Below are positions 7,590-15,078 of a stretch of DNA of 20,854 bases, one piece after another. The notes below the pieces were generated by a model. It saw only the letters and a list, made by a program, of their open reading frames with translations. It ran no database searches and was not told the origin of the DNA. The position numbers and the translations under genes were made by a program. Position 1 is the first letter of the stretch, and the number at the start of each line of letters is the position of its first letter. Source of the stretch: JBFHRB01 sp041591915. GTDB taxonomy: Bacteria > Actinomycetota > Nitriliruptoria > Nitriliruptorales > Nitriliruptoraceae. The stretch covers positions 1 to 20,854 of the forward strand of contig JBFHRB010000022.1 in assembly GCA_041591915.1 (NCBI GenBank). Reading direction: 5' to 3'.

Positions 7590-8216
7590 ATGGGAGTGCT
7601 CGACCGCGCGCTCGCCGCCGTGTACGACCCCATCATGCGCGCCAGCGAGGTCCGCGGGCTGCGCGAGATGCGCGCCGAGCTCCTCGCCGATCTCTCCGGA
7701 ACGGTCGTCGAGATCGGGGCCGGAACGGGCCTCAACCTCGAGCACTACCCCACCACTCTCGACGAGCTCGTCCTCGCCGAGCCCACCCCCGAGATGGCCG
7801 CGAAGCTCGAGGTCCGCGCGGCCAGCGGGGGCCCCTTCGCACGCATCGTGGACGCCCCGGCCGAGCAACTGCCCCTGCCGGACGGCAGCGCCGACCACGT
7901 CGTGTCGACGCTCGTCCTCTGCACGGTCGACAACCCGATGAAGGCGCTCGTCGAGATCCGGCGGGTCCTGCGGCCCGGCGGCAGCCTGCGGCTGATCGAG
8001 CACGTCGCCCACCCCGATGCCGGCCCAGCCCGGATGGTCCAGGACACGCTCACACCGGTGTGGCGGCACGTCGCGCGCGGATGCCACCTCAACCGCGACA
8101 CGCTCGACCTGCTCGAGCGAACCGGGTTCGACGTCACCGGGGTCGAGCGGACCCGGCTGCCCGGATCGGCCGGCCCGCTGCAGGCGGCGATCGCCGGCGT
8201 GGCCATCAGCCCCTGA
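7590..8216 (+). CDS. Class I SAM-dependent methyltransferase, METTL7/TMT1-like
   Basis: This 208-residue Rossmann methyltransferase has SAM motif I EIGAGTG (41-47), the acidic residue ending strand 2 (LAEP, E64), and post-I and motif II segments (LPLPDGSADHVVSTLVLCTV). The segment EIRRVLRPGG (122-131), followed by LIEHV and then GCHLNRDT (164-171), matches the layout of the METTL7/TMT1 group. In animals that group methylates small alkyl thiols; here the substrate is unknown, and sulfide or thiol detoxification is only inference. The start is secure: ATG 7590 has AGGAGG at 7578-7583, six bases away. The gene stands alone on the plus strand, divergent from mdh and convergent with folD. It lacks the N-terminal membrane helix of the animal proteins. 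Confidence 0.85.
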   Translation: MGVLDRALAAVYDPIMRASEVRGLREMRAELLADLSGTVVEIGAGTGLNLEHYPTTLDELVLAEPTPEMAAKLEVRAASGGPFARIVDAPAEQLPLPDGSADHVVSTLVLCTVDNPMKALVEIRRVLRPGGSLRLIEHVAHPDAGPARMVQDTLTPVWRHVARGCHLNRDTLDLLERTGFDVTGVERTRLPGSAGPLQAAIAGVAISP

Positions 8217-8222
8217 CGCGAT

Positions 8223-8242
8223 GAGCCCCCGCGGTCGGGCTC
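8223..8242. terminator. Short hairpin between convergent methyltransferase and folD
   Basis: GAGCCC (8223-8228) pairs with GGGCTC (8237-8242) across an 8-nt loop, and the right arm overlaps the folD stop codon (8241-8243). With only 24 bp between the two genes, this is the likely shared terminator. There is no U-tract. Confidence 0.45.
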
Positions 8243-9113
8243 AGCGCCGAGGCAGCCCCCGCCGGGCGCGAGCTGCCTCGAGGGTGTTCTGCAGCAACAT
8301 CGTCACCGTCATGGGGCCGACGCCGCCCGGGACCGGCGTGATCGCACCAGCCACCTCCTTCACGGCGTCGAAGTCGACGTCTCCGACGAGCTTGCCCTCG
8401 GCGTTGCGATTGGTGCCGACGTCGATGACGACGGCACCGGGCTTCACCATGTCCGCGGTCACGAGGCCCTCGCGTCCCGCGGCCGCCACGAGGACATCGG
8501 CCTGCCGGCAGCGCTCGGCGAGGTCCTTCGTCCGCGAGTGGGCCACCGTCACCGTGGCGTCGGTCCCCTTCAGGCTCAGCATCACCGACAGCGGCCGCCC
8601 GACGAGGTTGGAGCGGCCCACGATCACGACCTCGGCCCCCGAGACCTCGACACCGGCGTCTTCCAGGATCTCGAGCACGCCGTAGGGCGTGCAGGACAGG
8701 AACGTCGGTTCGCCGATCGCCAGGCGCCCAGCGGTGTAGGGGTGGAGCGCGTCGACGTCCTTGTCGACGGCGATGCGCTCCTGGACCGGCTTGGGGTCGA
8801 GGTCGTCCGGCAACGGGAGCTGGACGAGGATCCCGTCGATCGCGTCGTCCTCGTTGAGCTCGTCGATGAGCGCCTCGAGGTCCTCCTGCGACGTGTCCGC
8901 GGGCAGGACGATCTGGCGCGAGTACATCCCAGCGGCCTCGCACGCCTTGTGCTTCATGTTCACGTAGACCTGCGACGCCGGGTCCTCGCCCACGAGCACC
9001 GCAGCGAGGCCGGGCGTGACCCCGTGCTCGGCGCTCAGCTTCGCGACGTCCTCGGCGATCGCGGCGCGCTTGCGGGCGGCCAGGTCCTTGCCGTCGATGA
9101 TGCGTGCGGACAC
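8241..9113 (-). CDS. folD: Methylenetetrahydrofolate dehydrogenase / methenyl-THF cyclohydrolase
   Basis: FolD interconverts 5,10-methylene-THF and 10-formyl-THF. The latter is the formyl donor used by PurN and PurH, both encoded 1-4 kb away on the same strand. Visible motifs are Y50 and catalytic K54 in YVNMKHKAC, GILVQLPLP (94-102), DVDALHP with D121, CTPYGVL, VGRSNLVGRP and PVPGGVGPMT. The length of 290 residues is standard. The start is GTG 9113, with AGGGGAG on the minus strand (plus 9120-9126) six bases away. Confidence 0.96.
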   Translation of the reverse strand: MSARIIDGKDLAARKRAAIAEDVAKLSAEHGVTPGLAAVLVGEDPASQVYVNMKHKACEAAGMYSRQIVLPADTSQEDLEALIDELNEDDAIDGILVQLPLPDDLDPKPVQERIAVDKDVDALHPYTAGRLAIGEPTFLSCTPYGVLEILEDAGVEVSGAEVVIVGRSNLVGRPLSVMLSLKGTDATVTVAHSRTKDLAERCRQADVLVAAAGREGLVTADMVKPGAVVIDVGTNRNAEGKLVGDVDFDAVKEVAGAITPVPGGVGPMTVTMLLQNTLEAARARRGLPRR

Positions 9114-9138
9114 GCGTGACTCCCCTGCTGGGTGGTTG

Positions 9139-9152
9139 GCGCCGCAGCCTAG
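9139..9152 (-). promoter_or_regulatory. Possible -10 region of folD (14-mer shared with mdh upstream region)
   Basis: On the minus strand TAGGCT at 9151-9146 fits the actinobacterial TANNNT -10 box and would give a leader of about 26 nt before the GTG at 9113. The full 14-mer at 9139-9152 is identical to 7490-7503 upstream of mdh. No clear -35 is present. Confidence 0.35.
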
Positions 9153-9183
9153 GAGATGGCGCGCCCCATCCGACTGCCCGGGC

Positions 9184-9756
<573 letters not shown>

Positions 9757-9803
9757 CCCGACTTCTCCGGTCATCACCGCCCGACGATCCGGGCGCCTCG
9801 ACG

Positions 9804-9837
9804 AGCACAACCTTATAACGTTCCATCGAGTTGTGCT
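9804..9837 (-). promoter_or_regulatory. Inverted repeat spanning a possible -10 box upstream of the HTH-receiver gene
   Basis: AGCACAAC (9804-9811) and GTTGTGCT (9830-9837) form perfect 8-bp arms 18 bp apart. Between them, on the minus strand, TATAAG (9817-9812) looks like a -10 box, and there is no good -35. It lies 30-63 bp upstream of the earliest start of the HTH-receiver gene. Dyads over promoters are typical Cro/C1-type operators, so autoregulation is plausible. A leader hairpin is the alternative. Confidence 0.4.
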
Positions 9838-9889
9838 ACGAGTCGGCCGCCGACGCGTGCCCGCGTCCGGGCCGGGAGGACCCCCGCCC

Positions 9890-9938
9890 GAAATGGAGAA
9901 CGGGGCCGGGACGGTCGGGGGATTCCGTCCCAGCCCCG
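9890..9938 (-). terminator. Intrinsic terminator of the putative small RNA
   Basis: This is a 14-bp stem (CGGGGCTGGGACGG at 9938-9925 with 9914-9901, one U-G pair in the RNA) with a 10-nt loop. It is followed on the minus strand by the T-rich TTCTCCATTTC (9900-9890). It is the only hairpin in the window with a pyrimidine/U-rich tail. It could also stop read-through from purH. Confidence 0.6.
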
Positions 9939-10004
9939 CTTCCAGTGTGTCGGGGGGATGTTGCGGGATCCAGGAGGTTCGGGGGTACCACTCCCGGATC
10001 CCGC
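9890..10004 (-). ncRNA. Putative C-rich small RNA, 6C-like, about 115 nt
   Basis: Read on the minus strand from about 10004 to 9890. The 5' end can fold into a 14-bp stem (10004-9991 with 9976-9963, including one G-U pair) whose loop holds ACCCCCGA. A linker follows with AUCCCCCCGAC near 9959-9949. A second 14-bp stem (9938-9925 with 9914-9901, one U-G pair) has loop AAUCCCCCGA, followed by the tail UUCUCCAUUUC. A promoter with -35 TTGCCA and -10 TATGTT sits directly upstream. Two stem-loops with C-run loops are the defining picture of the actinobacterial 6C RNA class. I infer membership or a close analogue; the loops here have five Cs and the linker six. No open reading frame with a ribosome site is seen inside. 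Confidence 0.6.
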
Positions 10005-10010
10005 TCACAA

Positions 10011-10039
10011 AACATATGAAACTTTATGAGGTTTGGCAA
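10011..10039 (-). promoter_or_regulatory. Sigma70-like promoter driving the putative small RNA
   Basis: On the minus strand, TTGCCA (10039-10034, five of six bases of the consensus -35) and TATGTT (10016-10011, four of six of the -10) are separated by exactly 17 bp. The whole stretch is AT-rich, which is exceptional here. A start seven bases past the -10 falls at about 10004, exactly where the first stem of the RNA begins. Confidence 0.6.
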
Positions 10040-10219
10040 GGGATGGGCCGGAGACGGACGAGAGGCGCTCGCTCCTGAGCGGCCAGCGTTCACGAACGCC
10101 CAGAGGCCGGACAGAACCGGCATCGCGATGGCGCTCGCGCTGACCATCGGCGGGCGTCCGGCCACGCTACGTCACGGCCACGCCTCCGCGGAGCCGTCGA
10201 GTTGCCGCAACGAGGGCGG
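10040..10219. other. Gene-free stretch between purH and the small-RNA promoter
   Basis: About 180 bp downstream of purH hold no convincing gene on either strand. There is a small palindrome, GCGTTC-AC-GAACGC, at 10086-10099, and GGCCGGAC/GTCCGGCC arms at 10105-10112 and 10156-10163. Either may help to end the purH transcript. Nothing else stands out. Confidence 0.4.
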
Positions 10220-11755
10220 TCAGTGGCGGAAGTGCCGACGACCGGTCAGCAGCATGGCCATGCCGTGCTCATCCGCTGCCGCGACGACCTCCTCGTCACG
10301 CACGGAGCCCCCCGGCTGCACGATCGCGGAAACGCCGGCCGCCGCAGCGGCGTCCGGGCCGTCGCGGAACGGGAAGAAGGCGTCGGAGGCGAGCACCGCG
10401 CCCTCGTGCCGGCCGTTGGACTTCTCCACCGCGAGGCGCACCGCGTCGACCCGACTCATCTGACCAGCGCCGATCCCGACCACCGCGCGGTCCTTCACCA
10501 GCACGATCGCATTGGACTTCACGTGCTTGCAGACGGTCCACGCGAAGCGGAGGTCGGCGAGCTGTGCCCCGTCGGGCTCGACCGTGCCCGCGACCCGCCA
10601 CGCCTCGTACTCCTCGGGCGCGACGTCGGCGTCCTGCACCAGCAGGCCCCCCGAGATCGACCGGGTGGCCCAGGGCTGGGAGGGCGGCGTCGGGTTGGCG
10701 ACCTCGAGGATCCGCAGGTTCTTCTTGGTCTTGAGGACCTCGAGCGCGTCGTCGTCGAATCCCGGCGCGACGACGACCTCGGTGAAGACCTCGATGATGC
10801 GCTCGGCCGTCGCTCGATCGATCGTCTGGTTCGCGGCGACGATCCCGCCGAACGCGGACACCGGGTCACCCTCGAGTGCCCTCGCATGCGCTGTCGGGAG
10901 GTCGTCAGCCACGGCGTAGCCAGCGGGGTTGGTGTGCTTGATGATCGCGATGCAGGGCTCGTCGAACTCCGTCGCCATCCCCCACGCGGCATCCGTGTCG
11001 AGGAGGTTGTTGTACGACAGCTCCTTGCCGTGGTGCTGGATCGCCGATGCGAGGCCCCACGGTTCGCCCGCCTCTACGAAGTACGCCGCGGACTGGTGGG
11101 GGTTCTCGCCATAGCGCAGCGTCTGGCGGCGCTCGTAGACCGGCCCGTACTGCGCCGGGAAGTCCTCGCCCCGCTGGAACCAGGCGGCGACGCCCGCGTC
11201 GTAGGCTGCGGTGTGCATGAAGGCCTTGGCAGCGAGGCGGGCGCGGGTGGCCTCCGACAGGCCGCCGTCGGTCCGCAGCTCCCCGAGGACCTCCTCGTAG
11301 TCGTCGGGATCGACGAGCACCCCGACACCACCGTGGTTCTTCGCGGCGGCACGCACCATCGTCGGGCCGCCGATGTCGATCATCTCGACGACCTCTTCGT
11401 CAGACGCTCCCGAGGCCACGGTCTGCTGGAACGGGTACAGGTTGACGACGACGAGGTCGATCGGAGCGACGTCGAGCTCGTCGAGCTGGCGGAGGTGATC
11501 GTCCTTCGACCGGTCCGCGAGCAGGCCGGCGTGGATCTTCGGGTGCAGTGTCTTCACCCGGCCGTCGAGGCACTCCGGGAAGCCGGTCACGTCGACGACC
11601 TGGGTGACGGGGACGCCGGCGTCGGCGATCACACCGGCGGTCGATCCCGTCGACACGATCTCGACGCCGAGGTCGTGCAGCGACTTGGCGAGATCGGCGA
11701 TGCCGGTCTTGTCGAAGCAGCTGACCAGTGCGCGGCGGACAGGGGTCGTGGTCAC
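10220..11755 (-). CDS. purH: Bifunctional AICAR formyltransferase / IMP cyclohydrolase
   Basis: PurH performs the last two steps of de novo purine synthesis: formylation of AICAR by 10-formyl-THF, then closure to IMP. The N-terminal IMP cyclohydrolase (MGS-like) domain spans about 1-140, with SCFDKTGI (12-19), STGST (35-39) and DGRVKTLHPKIHAG (64-77). The C-terminal formyltransferase domain has RYGENPHQ (214-221), the K273-H274 pair in KHTNPAG, then SNAIVL and GQMSRVDAV. It has 511 residues, the usual size. The start is GTG 11755, which overlaps the purN TGA as GTGA, with GGAG seven bases upstream on the minus strand. This arrangement implies coupled translation. The frame open 21 codons further upstream lies inside purN and is not used. 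Confidence 0.95.
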   Translation of the reverse strand: MTTTPVRRALVSCFDKTGIADLAKSLHDLGVEIVSTGSTAGVIADAGVPVTQVVDVTGFPECLDGRVKTLHPKIHAGLLADRSKDDHLRQLDELDVAPIDLVVVNLYPFQQTVASGASDEEVVEMIDIGGPTMVRAAAKNHGGVGVLVDPDDYEEVLGELRTDGGLSEATRARLAAKAFMHTAAYDAGVAAWFQRGEDFPAQYGPVYERRQTLRYGENPHQSAAYFVEAGEPWGLASAIQHHGKELSYNNLLDTDAAWGMATEFDEPCIAIIKHTNPAGYAVADDLPTAHARALEGDPVSAFGGIVAANQTIDRATAERIIEVFTEVVVAPGFDDDALEVLKTKKNLRILEVANPTPPSQPWATRSISGGLLVQDADVAPEEYEAWRVAGTVEPDGAQLADLRFAWTVCKHVKSNAIVLVKDRAVVGIGAGQMSRVDAVRLAVEKSNGRHEGAVLASDAFFPFRDGPDAAAAAGVSAIVQPGGSVRDEEVVAAADEHGMAMLLTGRRHFRH

Positions 11756-12381
11756 GTCGGTACTCCGGTGGTGGCGATGCGGACGCGGCGACCGTCGATG
11801 GACAGGGCGCCGTGGCACATGAGGCGGACACAGGCGGGGAGCAGCTCGTGCTCGATGGCCTTGATGCGTTCGTGGAGCCGGTCCTCGTCGTCGTCCGGCT
11901 CGATGGCGACGGCCCGCTGCGCGATGATGGGCCCGTGGTCGACCTGCTCGTCCACGATGTGGACGGTCGAGCCCGTGACCCTGGCCCCGTAGTCGAGGGC
12001 GTCACGAACCGCATGGGCCCCCTTGAAGGAGGGCAGGAGGGACGGGTGGGTGTTGACCACCCGGTCGGGCCAGCGGTTGAGGAACGTGCCCGTGAGGATC
12101 TTCATGAAGCCCGCGAGCACGACCACCTCGGGGGCGTGCGCCGCGACGGCAGCGGTCAGCGCCTGCTCCCAGGTCGGCCGATCCGGGTGCTCCCCGAGGA
12201 CCTCCACGACGGTCGGTATCCCCGCGGCGCTGGCTCGCTCGAGGCCCAGGGCCTCGCGCCGATCGCTGCCCACGACGACGATCTCGCCGCCGAAGTCGGG
12301 GTCGGCGTCGATGGCGTCGATGAGTGCCTGCAGGTTCGTCCCCGAGCCGGAGACGAGGACGGCGAGGCGGGTGGGGGGCAC
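11752..12381 (-). CDS. purN: Phosphoribosylglycinamide formyltransferase (10-formyl-THF dependent)
   Basis: PurN formylates GAR to FGAR, the third step of de novo purine synthesis, using 10-formyl-THF from FolD. Visible motifs are SGSGTNLQ (11-18; the family more often has SGxGSN), VVLAGFMKIL (87-96), NTHPSLLPSFKGAHA with catalytic N110 and H112, and VDEQVDHGP with catalytic D148. It has 209 residues, as expected. The start is GTG 12381 (MPPTRLAVLVSGSG), with GGGAG on the minus strand about seven bases upstream. The reading frame runs open for 90 more codons, but those would overlap the divergent lipoprotein gene and carry no family similarity. It is co-translated with purH through a 4-nt overlap. 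Confidence 0.95.
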   Translation of the reverse strand: MPPTRLAVLVSGSGTNLQALIDAIDADPDFGGEIVVVGSDRREALGLERASAAGIPTVVEVLGEHPDRPTWEQALTAAVAAHAPEVVVLAGFMKILTGTFLNRWPDRVVNTHPSLLPSFKGAHAVRDALDYGARVTGSTVHIVDEQVDHGPIIAQRAVAIEPDDDEDRLHERIKAIEHELLPACVRLMCHGALSIDGRRVRIATTGVPT

Positions 12382-12414
12382 CAGCGGGCTCCCTGATGGC
12401 GTGGCGGTGGGCGA

Positions 12415-12442
12415 ACTGTAGTGACCGGGCAGCCGCACTCGA
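12415..12442 (-). promoter_or_regulatory. Possible purN-purH promoter
   Basis: On the minus strand TACAGT (12420-12415) fits TANNNT, and TCGAGT (12442-12437) is a loose -35 at 16-bp spacing. The predicted leader to the purN GTG is about 27 nt. I see no fold like the ZTP or purine riboswitch in so short a leader. Confidence 0.3.
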
Positions 12443-12497
12443 CCCCCGTGCGCACGGACCGGCCATGCGCGTGGCACCATCCGCACTTCGACCTCCC

Positions 12498-12504
12498 GGG
12501 GGGA
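12498..12504 (+). promoter_or_regulatory. Unusual all-G ribosome binding site of the CWB2 lipoprotein
   Basis: GGGGGGA (12498-12504) stands five bases before GTG 12510 and decides this start. With the preceding C it is perfectly complementary to the 8-nt linker run UCCCCCCG of the putative small RNA at 9890-10004. Confidence 0.55.
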
Positions 12505-12509
12505 CACCG

Positions 12510-14987
12510 GTGCGACGCTCGCGCCACGTGCAGTTGACGGCGGCAGGGCTGCTTGCGTGCGTGATCCTCGCGTCGTGTGCCCCAGCGGGGCCCGACGCGC
12601 GGGCCATGGGTGCCGCCACCCCCATCGCCGCCGCGGCCACGGGGACCGCACGACTCGCGACGGCGACGACGCCCCCGGCGTGCCTGCGCACCGAACGGAC
12701 CTCGCCGCGCACGGACCGCGTCAGCGGTGCGGACCGGTTCGCGACGGCGGCCTGCGCTGCCGAGCTCGCGTACCCCGACGGCGCGTCGGACGTGATCGTC
12801 GCCCGCGGGGATGACGCTGGCGGCTACGCCGACGCGCTCGCCGGGACGATCCTCGCCGCCCACCTCGACGCCCCGATCCTGTTGACCTGGAGCGACGAGC
12901 TCCCCGAGCCCACGGCGGCGGAGCTGCGCCGCCTGGCTCCCGAGCGGATCACCGTCCTGGGCGGGACGCTGGCCGTGTCGTCGTCCGTCGAGGACCAGCT
13001 CCGCGCCATCGCCCCCGTCGAACGCATCTCGGGGGCAGATCGGGCCACGACCGCCGCGCGGATCTCCGCGCGCGCCGCTTCGTCCGACATCGCCTACCTC
13101 GTCAACGGCCACCGCCCCGCCGATGCGCTCGTCGCGGGTGGTGTCGCGGCCCGCGCCGGCGCAGCACTCCTGCTCGTCGAGAAGGACGCGCTCCCCCGCG
13201 CCACCGACGAGGCCCTGCGCAACGCCTCCGAGGTCGTCATCGTCGGGGGTCCGGGCGTCGTCAGCACGGCGCTCGAGGCCCATCTGGTGGCACGTTTCGG
13301 CAGCCGCGACGTCCGGCGCCTCGGCGGTGCGGACCGCAGCGAGACGGCCGCGTCGGTCGCGCGAGCACACGCCGCCACCCTGCCGGCGGCCGCCGCGATC
13401 CACCTCGTGTCCGCGAGGGACCGCCACCTCGTCGACGCGATCTCCGCCGGCTGGCTCACCACCGCCAGCGGCGAGCACGGGCCGGTCCTGTACGCCGAGG
13501 TGGACGCCCCCACCCGCGGTACCGACCGCTGGCTACGGCTCGGTGGCCTCGGATCCGACCGGCCCGTCCGACTCGTCGGCGGAAGCACCATCCTCTCGGA
13601 CGCCCTCGTCGCGAGCCTCGACGAGAGGCGCGCCGAGGCGGCGAGCGGGGGTCCGGCGCCGCAGCTGCGCGGGATGTGGATCCACCTGTTCGACTCGAGC
13701 CTCAAGACTCCCGAGGGGATCGAGGCGGTGCTCGACGCCGCCACCTCGGCGAACATGAACGCGCTGTTCGTCCAGGTCGTGCGCCGCCACGACGCGTACT
13801 ACCGCGCAGGAGCCGTGCCGCGCACGCCCGATCCGGCGATCGGCGATCTCGACCTGCTCGCGCGGCTCCTGCCTGCCGCGCACGCGCGCGGACTCGAGGT
13901 CCACGCGTGGTTCGTCACGATGAACGCCTACCACGGCGCCTACGACGAGCTGGCGCTCCTACCCGGCCACGTCTGGCGCGAGCACGGACCGGGCACGAGC
14001 GAGCCATGGCTCACGGTGCGCTCGGACGGCGCCACGTCCACGTACCTCGAGCCCGCGCTCGGGGGCGTGCAGGACCACGTCGTGGCGATGATCCGCGACG
14101 TGGTCGAGCGCTACGACGTCGACGGCGTGCACCTCGACTACCAGCGCTACCCCAACAGCGGCCCGAACGGCGAGTGGGGCTTCCACCCCACGGCCACCGC
14201 GCGGTTCACCTCCGAGACGGGCCGAACCGCAGCGGTCGGCGATCCCGTGTTCGCGGACTGGCGTCGCAGGCAGGTCACCGAGCTCACCCGTCGGATCGTC
14301 GTCGAGGTCGCCGACGTCGATCCGACGGTCCCCGTCAGCGTCGCCGCGATCGCGCAGGGCCCCGGCCCCTCGGACGAGGTCCCGTGGACCGACACGCGCG
14401 CCCACCGGGACACGTTCCAGGACTGGGCCGGCTGGATCAGCGACGACCTGCTCGACCTCACCATCCCGATGGACTACTTCGACGACACCAACCCCGAGCA
14501 CGCGGGCTGGTTCGACCGGTGGGCGGCGTTCGCCGGGTCGCTGCGGACCGAGCGGATCGTGGCCACAGGGCTCGGCCCGTTCATGAACCCGCTCGATTCG
14601 AGCCTGCGTCAGTACGACGTCGCGATCGCGAACACCGACGGCACAGTGCTGTTCAGCTACCAGCAGGATTCGATCCGGGGTGAGCGTGGAGACCTCCTCG
14701 CCCGTCTCGTGGCCGACCGTTGGGCCGATCCCGCACCCACGCCACCCATGCCCTGGCGCGAGTCGCCTGACGAGGGCCACGCGGTCGTGTCGACCACGGC
14801 GAGCCGCCCCGTGACCCTGTACGCCGCCGGCTCGACCACGCCGCTCCGCACCATCCGTGCCGACGGCTCCGGACGCGCGACCTTCACGTGGCTCGCCCCC
14901 GGCGCCTACCGGGCCGAGGCGAACGGCAGCGCACCGGTGCTCATGGAGGTGCGGGCCGGTGAAGTCACGCGCGCGGCACTGTCCTAG
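12510..14987 (+). CDS. Lipoprotein with three CWB2 repeats and a GHL10-type glycosyl-hydrolase-like domain
   Basis: This is an 825-residue secreted lipoprotein. From GTG 12510 the N-terminus has a short basic stretch (VRRSRH), a hydrophobic core and lipobox LASC with the lipidated cysteine at residue 23. Residues about 69-370 form three cell-wall-binding type 2 (CWB2) repeats, starting at RVSGADR (70), RISGADR (173) and RRLGGADR (269). From about 385 to 735 follows a TIM-barrel domain of the GHL10/DUF187 type, with LRGMWIHLFDS at the start and DGVHLDYQRYP (539-549, D543 the likely catalytic acid). The last 70 residues look like a small beta domain. Known relatives of the barrel, such as DigH of E. 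coli, cut denuded peptidoglycan glycans. I infer a wall-bound glycan hydrolase. A longer start at ATG 12465 would spoil the signal peptide. Confidence 0.88.
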   Translation: MRRSRHVQLTAAGLLACVILASCAPAGPDARAMGAATPIAAAATGTARLATATTPPACLRTERTSPRTDRVSGADRFATAACAAELAYPDGASDVIVARGDDAGGYADALAGTILAAHLDAPILLTWSDELPEPTAAELRRLAPERITVLGGTLAVSSSVEDQLRAIAPVERISGADRATTAARISARAASSDIAYLVNGHRPADALVAGGVAARAGAALLLVEKDALPRATDEALRNASEVVIVGGPGVVSTALEAHLVARFGSRDVRRLGGADRSETAASVARAHAATLPAAAAIHLVSARDRHLVDAISAGWLTTASGEHGPVLYAEVDAPTRGTDRWLRLGGLGSDRPVRLVGGSTILSDALVASLDERRAEAASGGPAPQLRGMWIHLFDSSLKTPEGIEAVLDAATSANMNALFVQVVRRHDAYYRAGAVPRTPDPAIGDLDLLARLLPAAHARGLEVHAWFVTMNAYHGAYDELALLPGHVWREHGPGTSEPWLTVRSDGATSTYLEPALGGVQDHVVAMIRDVVERYDVDGVHLDYQRYPNSGPNGEWGFHPTATARFTSETGRTAAVGDPVFADWRRRQVTELTRRIVVEVADVDPTVPVSVAAIAQGPGPSDEVPWTDTRAHRDTFQDWAGWISDDLLDLTIPMDYFDDTNPEHAGWFDRWAAFAGSLRTERIVATGLGPFMNPLDSSLRQYDVAIANTDGTVLFSYQQDSIRGERGDLLARLVADRWADPAPTPPMPWRESPDEGHAVVSTTASRPVTLYAAGSTTPLRTIRADGSGRATFTWLAPGAYRAEANGSAPVLMEVRAGEVTRAALS

Positions 14988-15048
14988 CCCGCCGTACGTT
15001 GAAGGTCGTGGTCCGACTCGCTCGCGGGTTCAGCGACGACGACCGCCG

Positions 15049-15054
15049 TAGGCT
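15049..15054 (+). promoter_or_regulatory. Possible -10 box of the membrane protein-hyuA-hyuB operon
   Basis: TAGGCT (15049-15054) fits TANNNT, and the start would be about 18 nt before ATG 15079. It is the same hexamer as in front of mdh and folD. No clear -35 is seen. It sits in the 91-bp gap after the lipoprotein gene, which has no hairpin I can recognise. Confidence 0.3.
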
Positions 15055-15078
15055 GACGGGCAGGGACGGAGGTTGTGC

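Noticed and set aside
9757..10219. tRNA, tmRNA or other housekeeping RNA, or a small protein gene, in the 460-bp gap
   Set aside because: No cloverleaf, CCA end or T-loop is seen, and the open frames there lack ribosome sites and family motifs. The hairpins fit a small RNA better.
10202..11992. Plus-strand open frame of 596 codons opposite purH and purN
   Set aside because: The other strand holds two fully convincing purine genes with all catalytic residues. This frame exists only because stop codons are rare in high-GC DNA.
12382..12509. Possible ZTP or purine riboswitch in front of purN
   Set aside because: Such elements often precede purine and folate genes, but the predicted leader is only about 27 nt and I can find no pseudoknot or paired elements of these classes.
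12156..13478. Minus-strand open frame of 440 codons across purN start and the CWB2 gene
   Set aside because: It overlaps both purN and the lipoprotein in other frames and has no motif. It is a GC-bias artefact.
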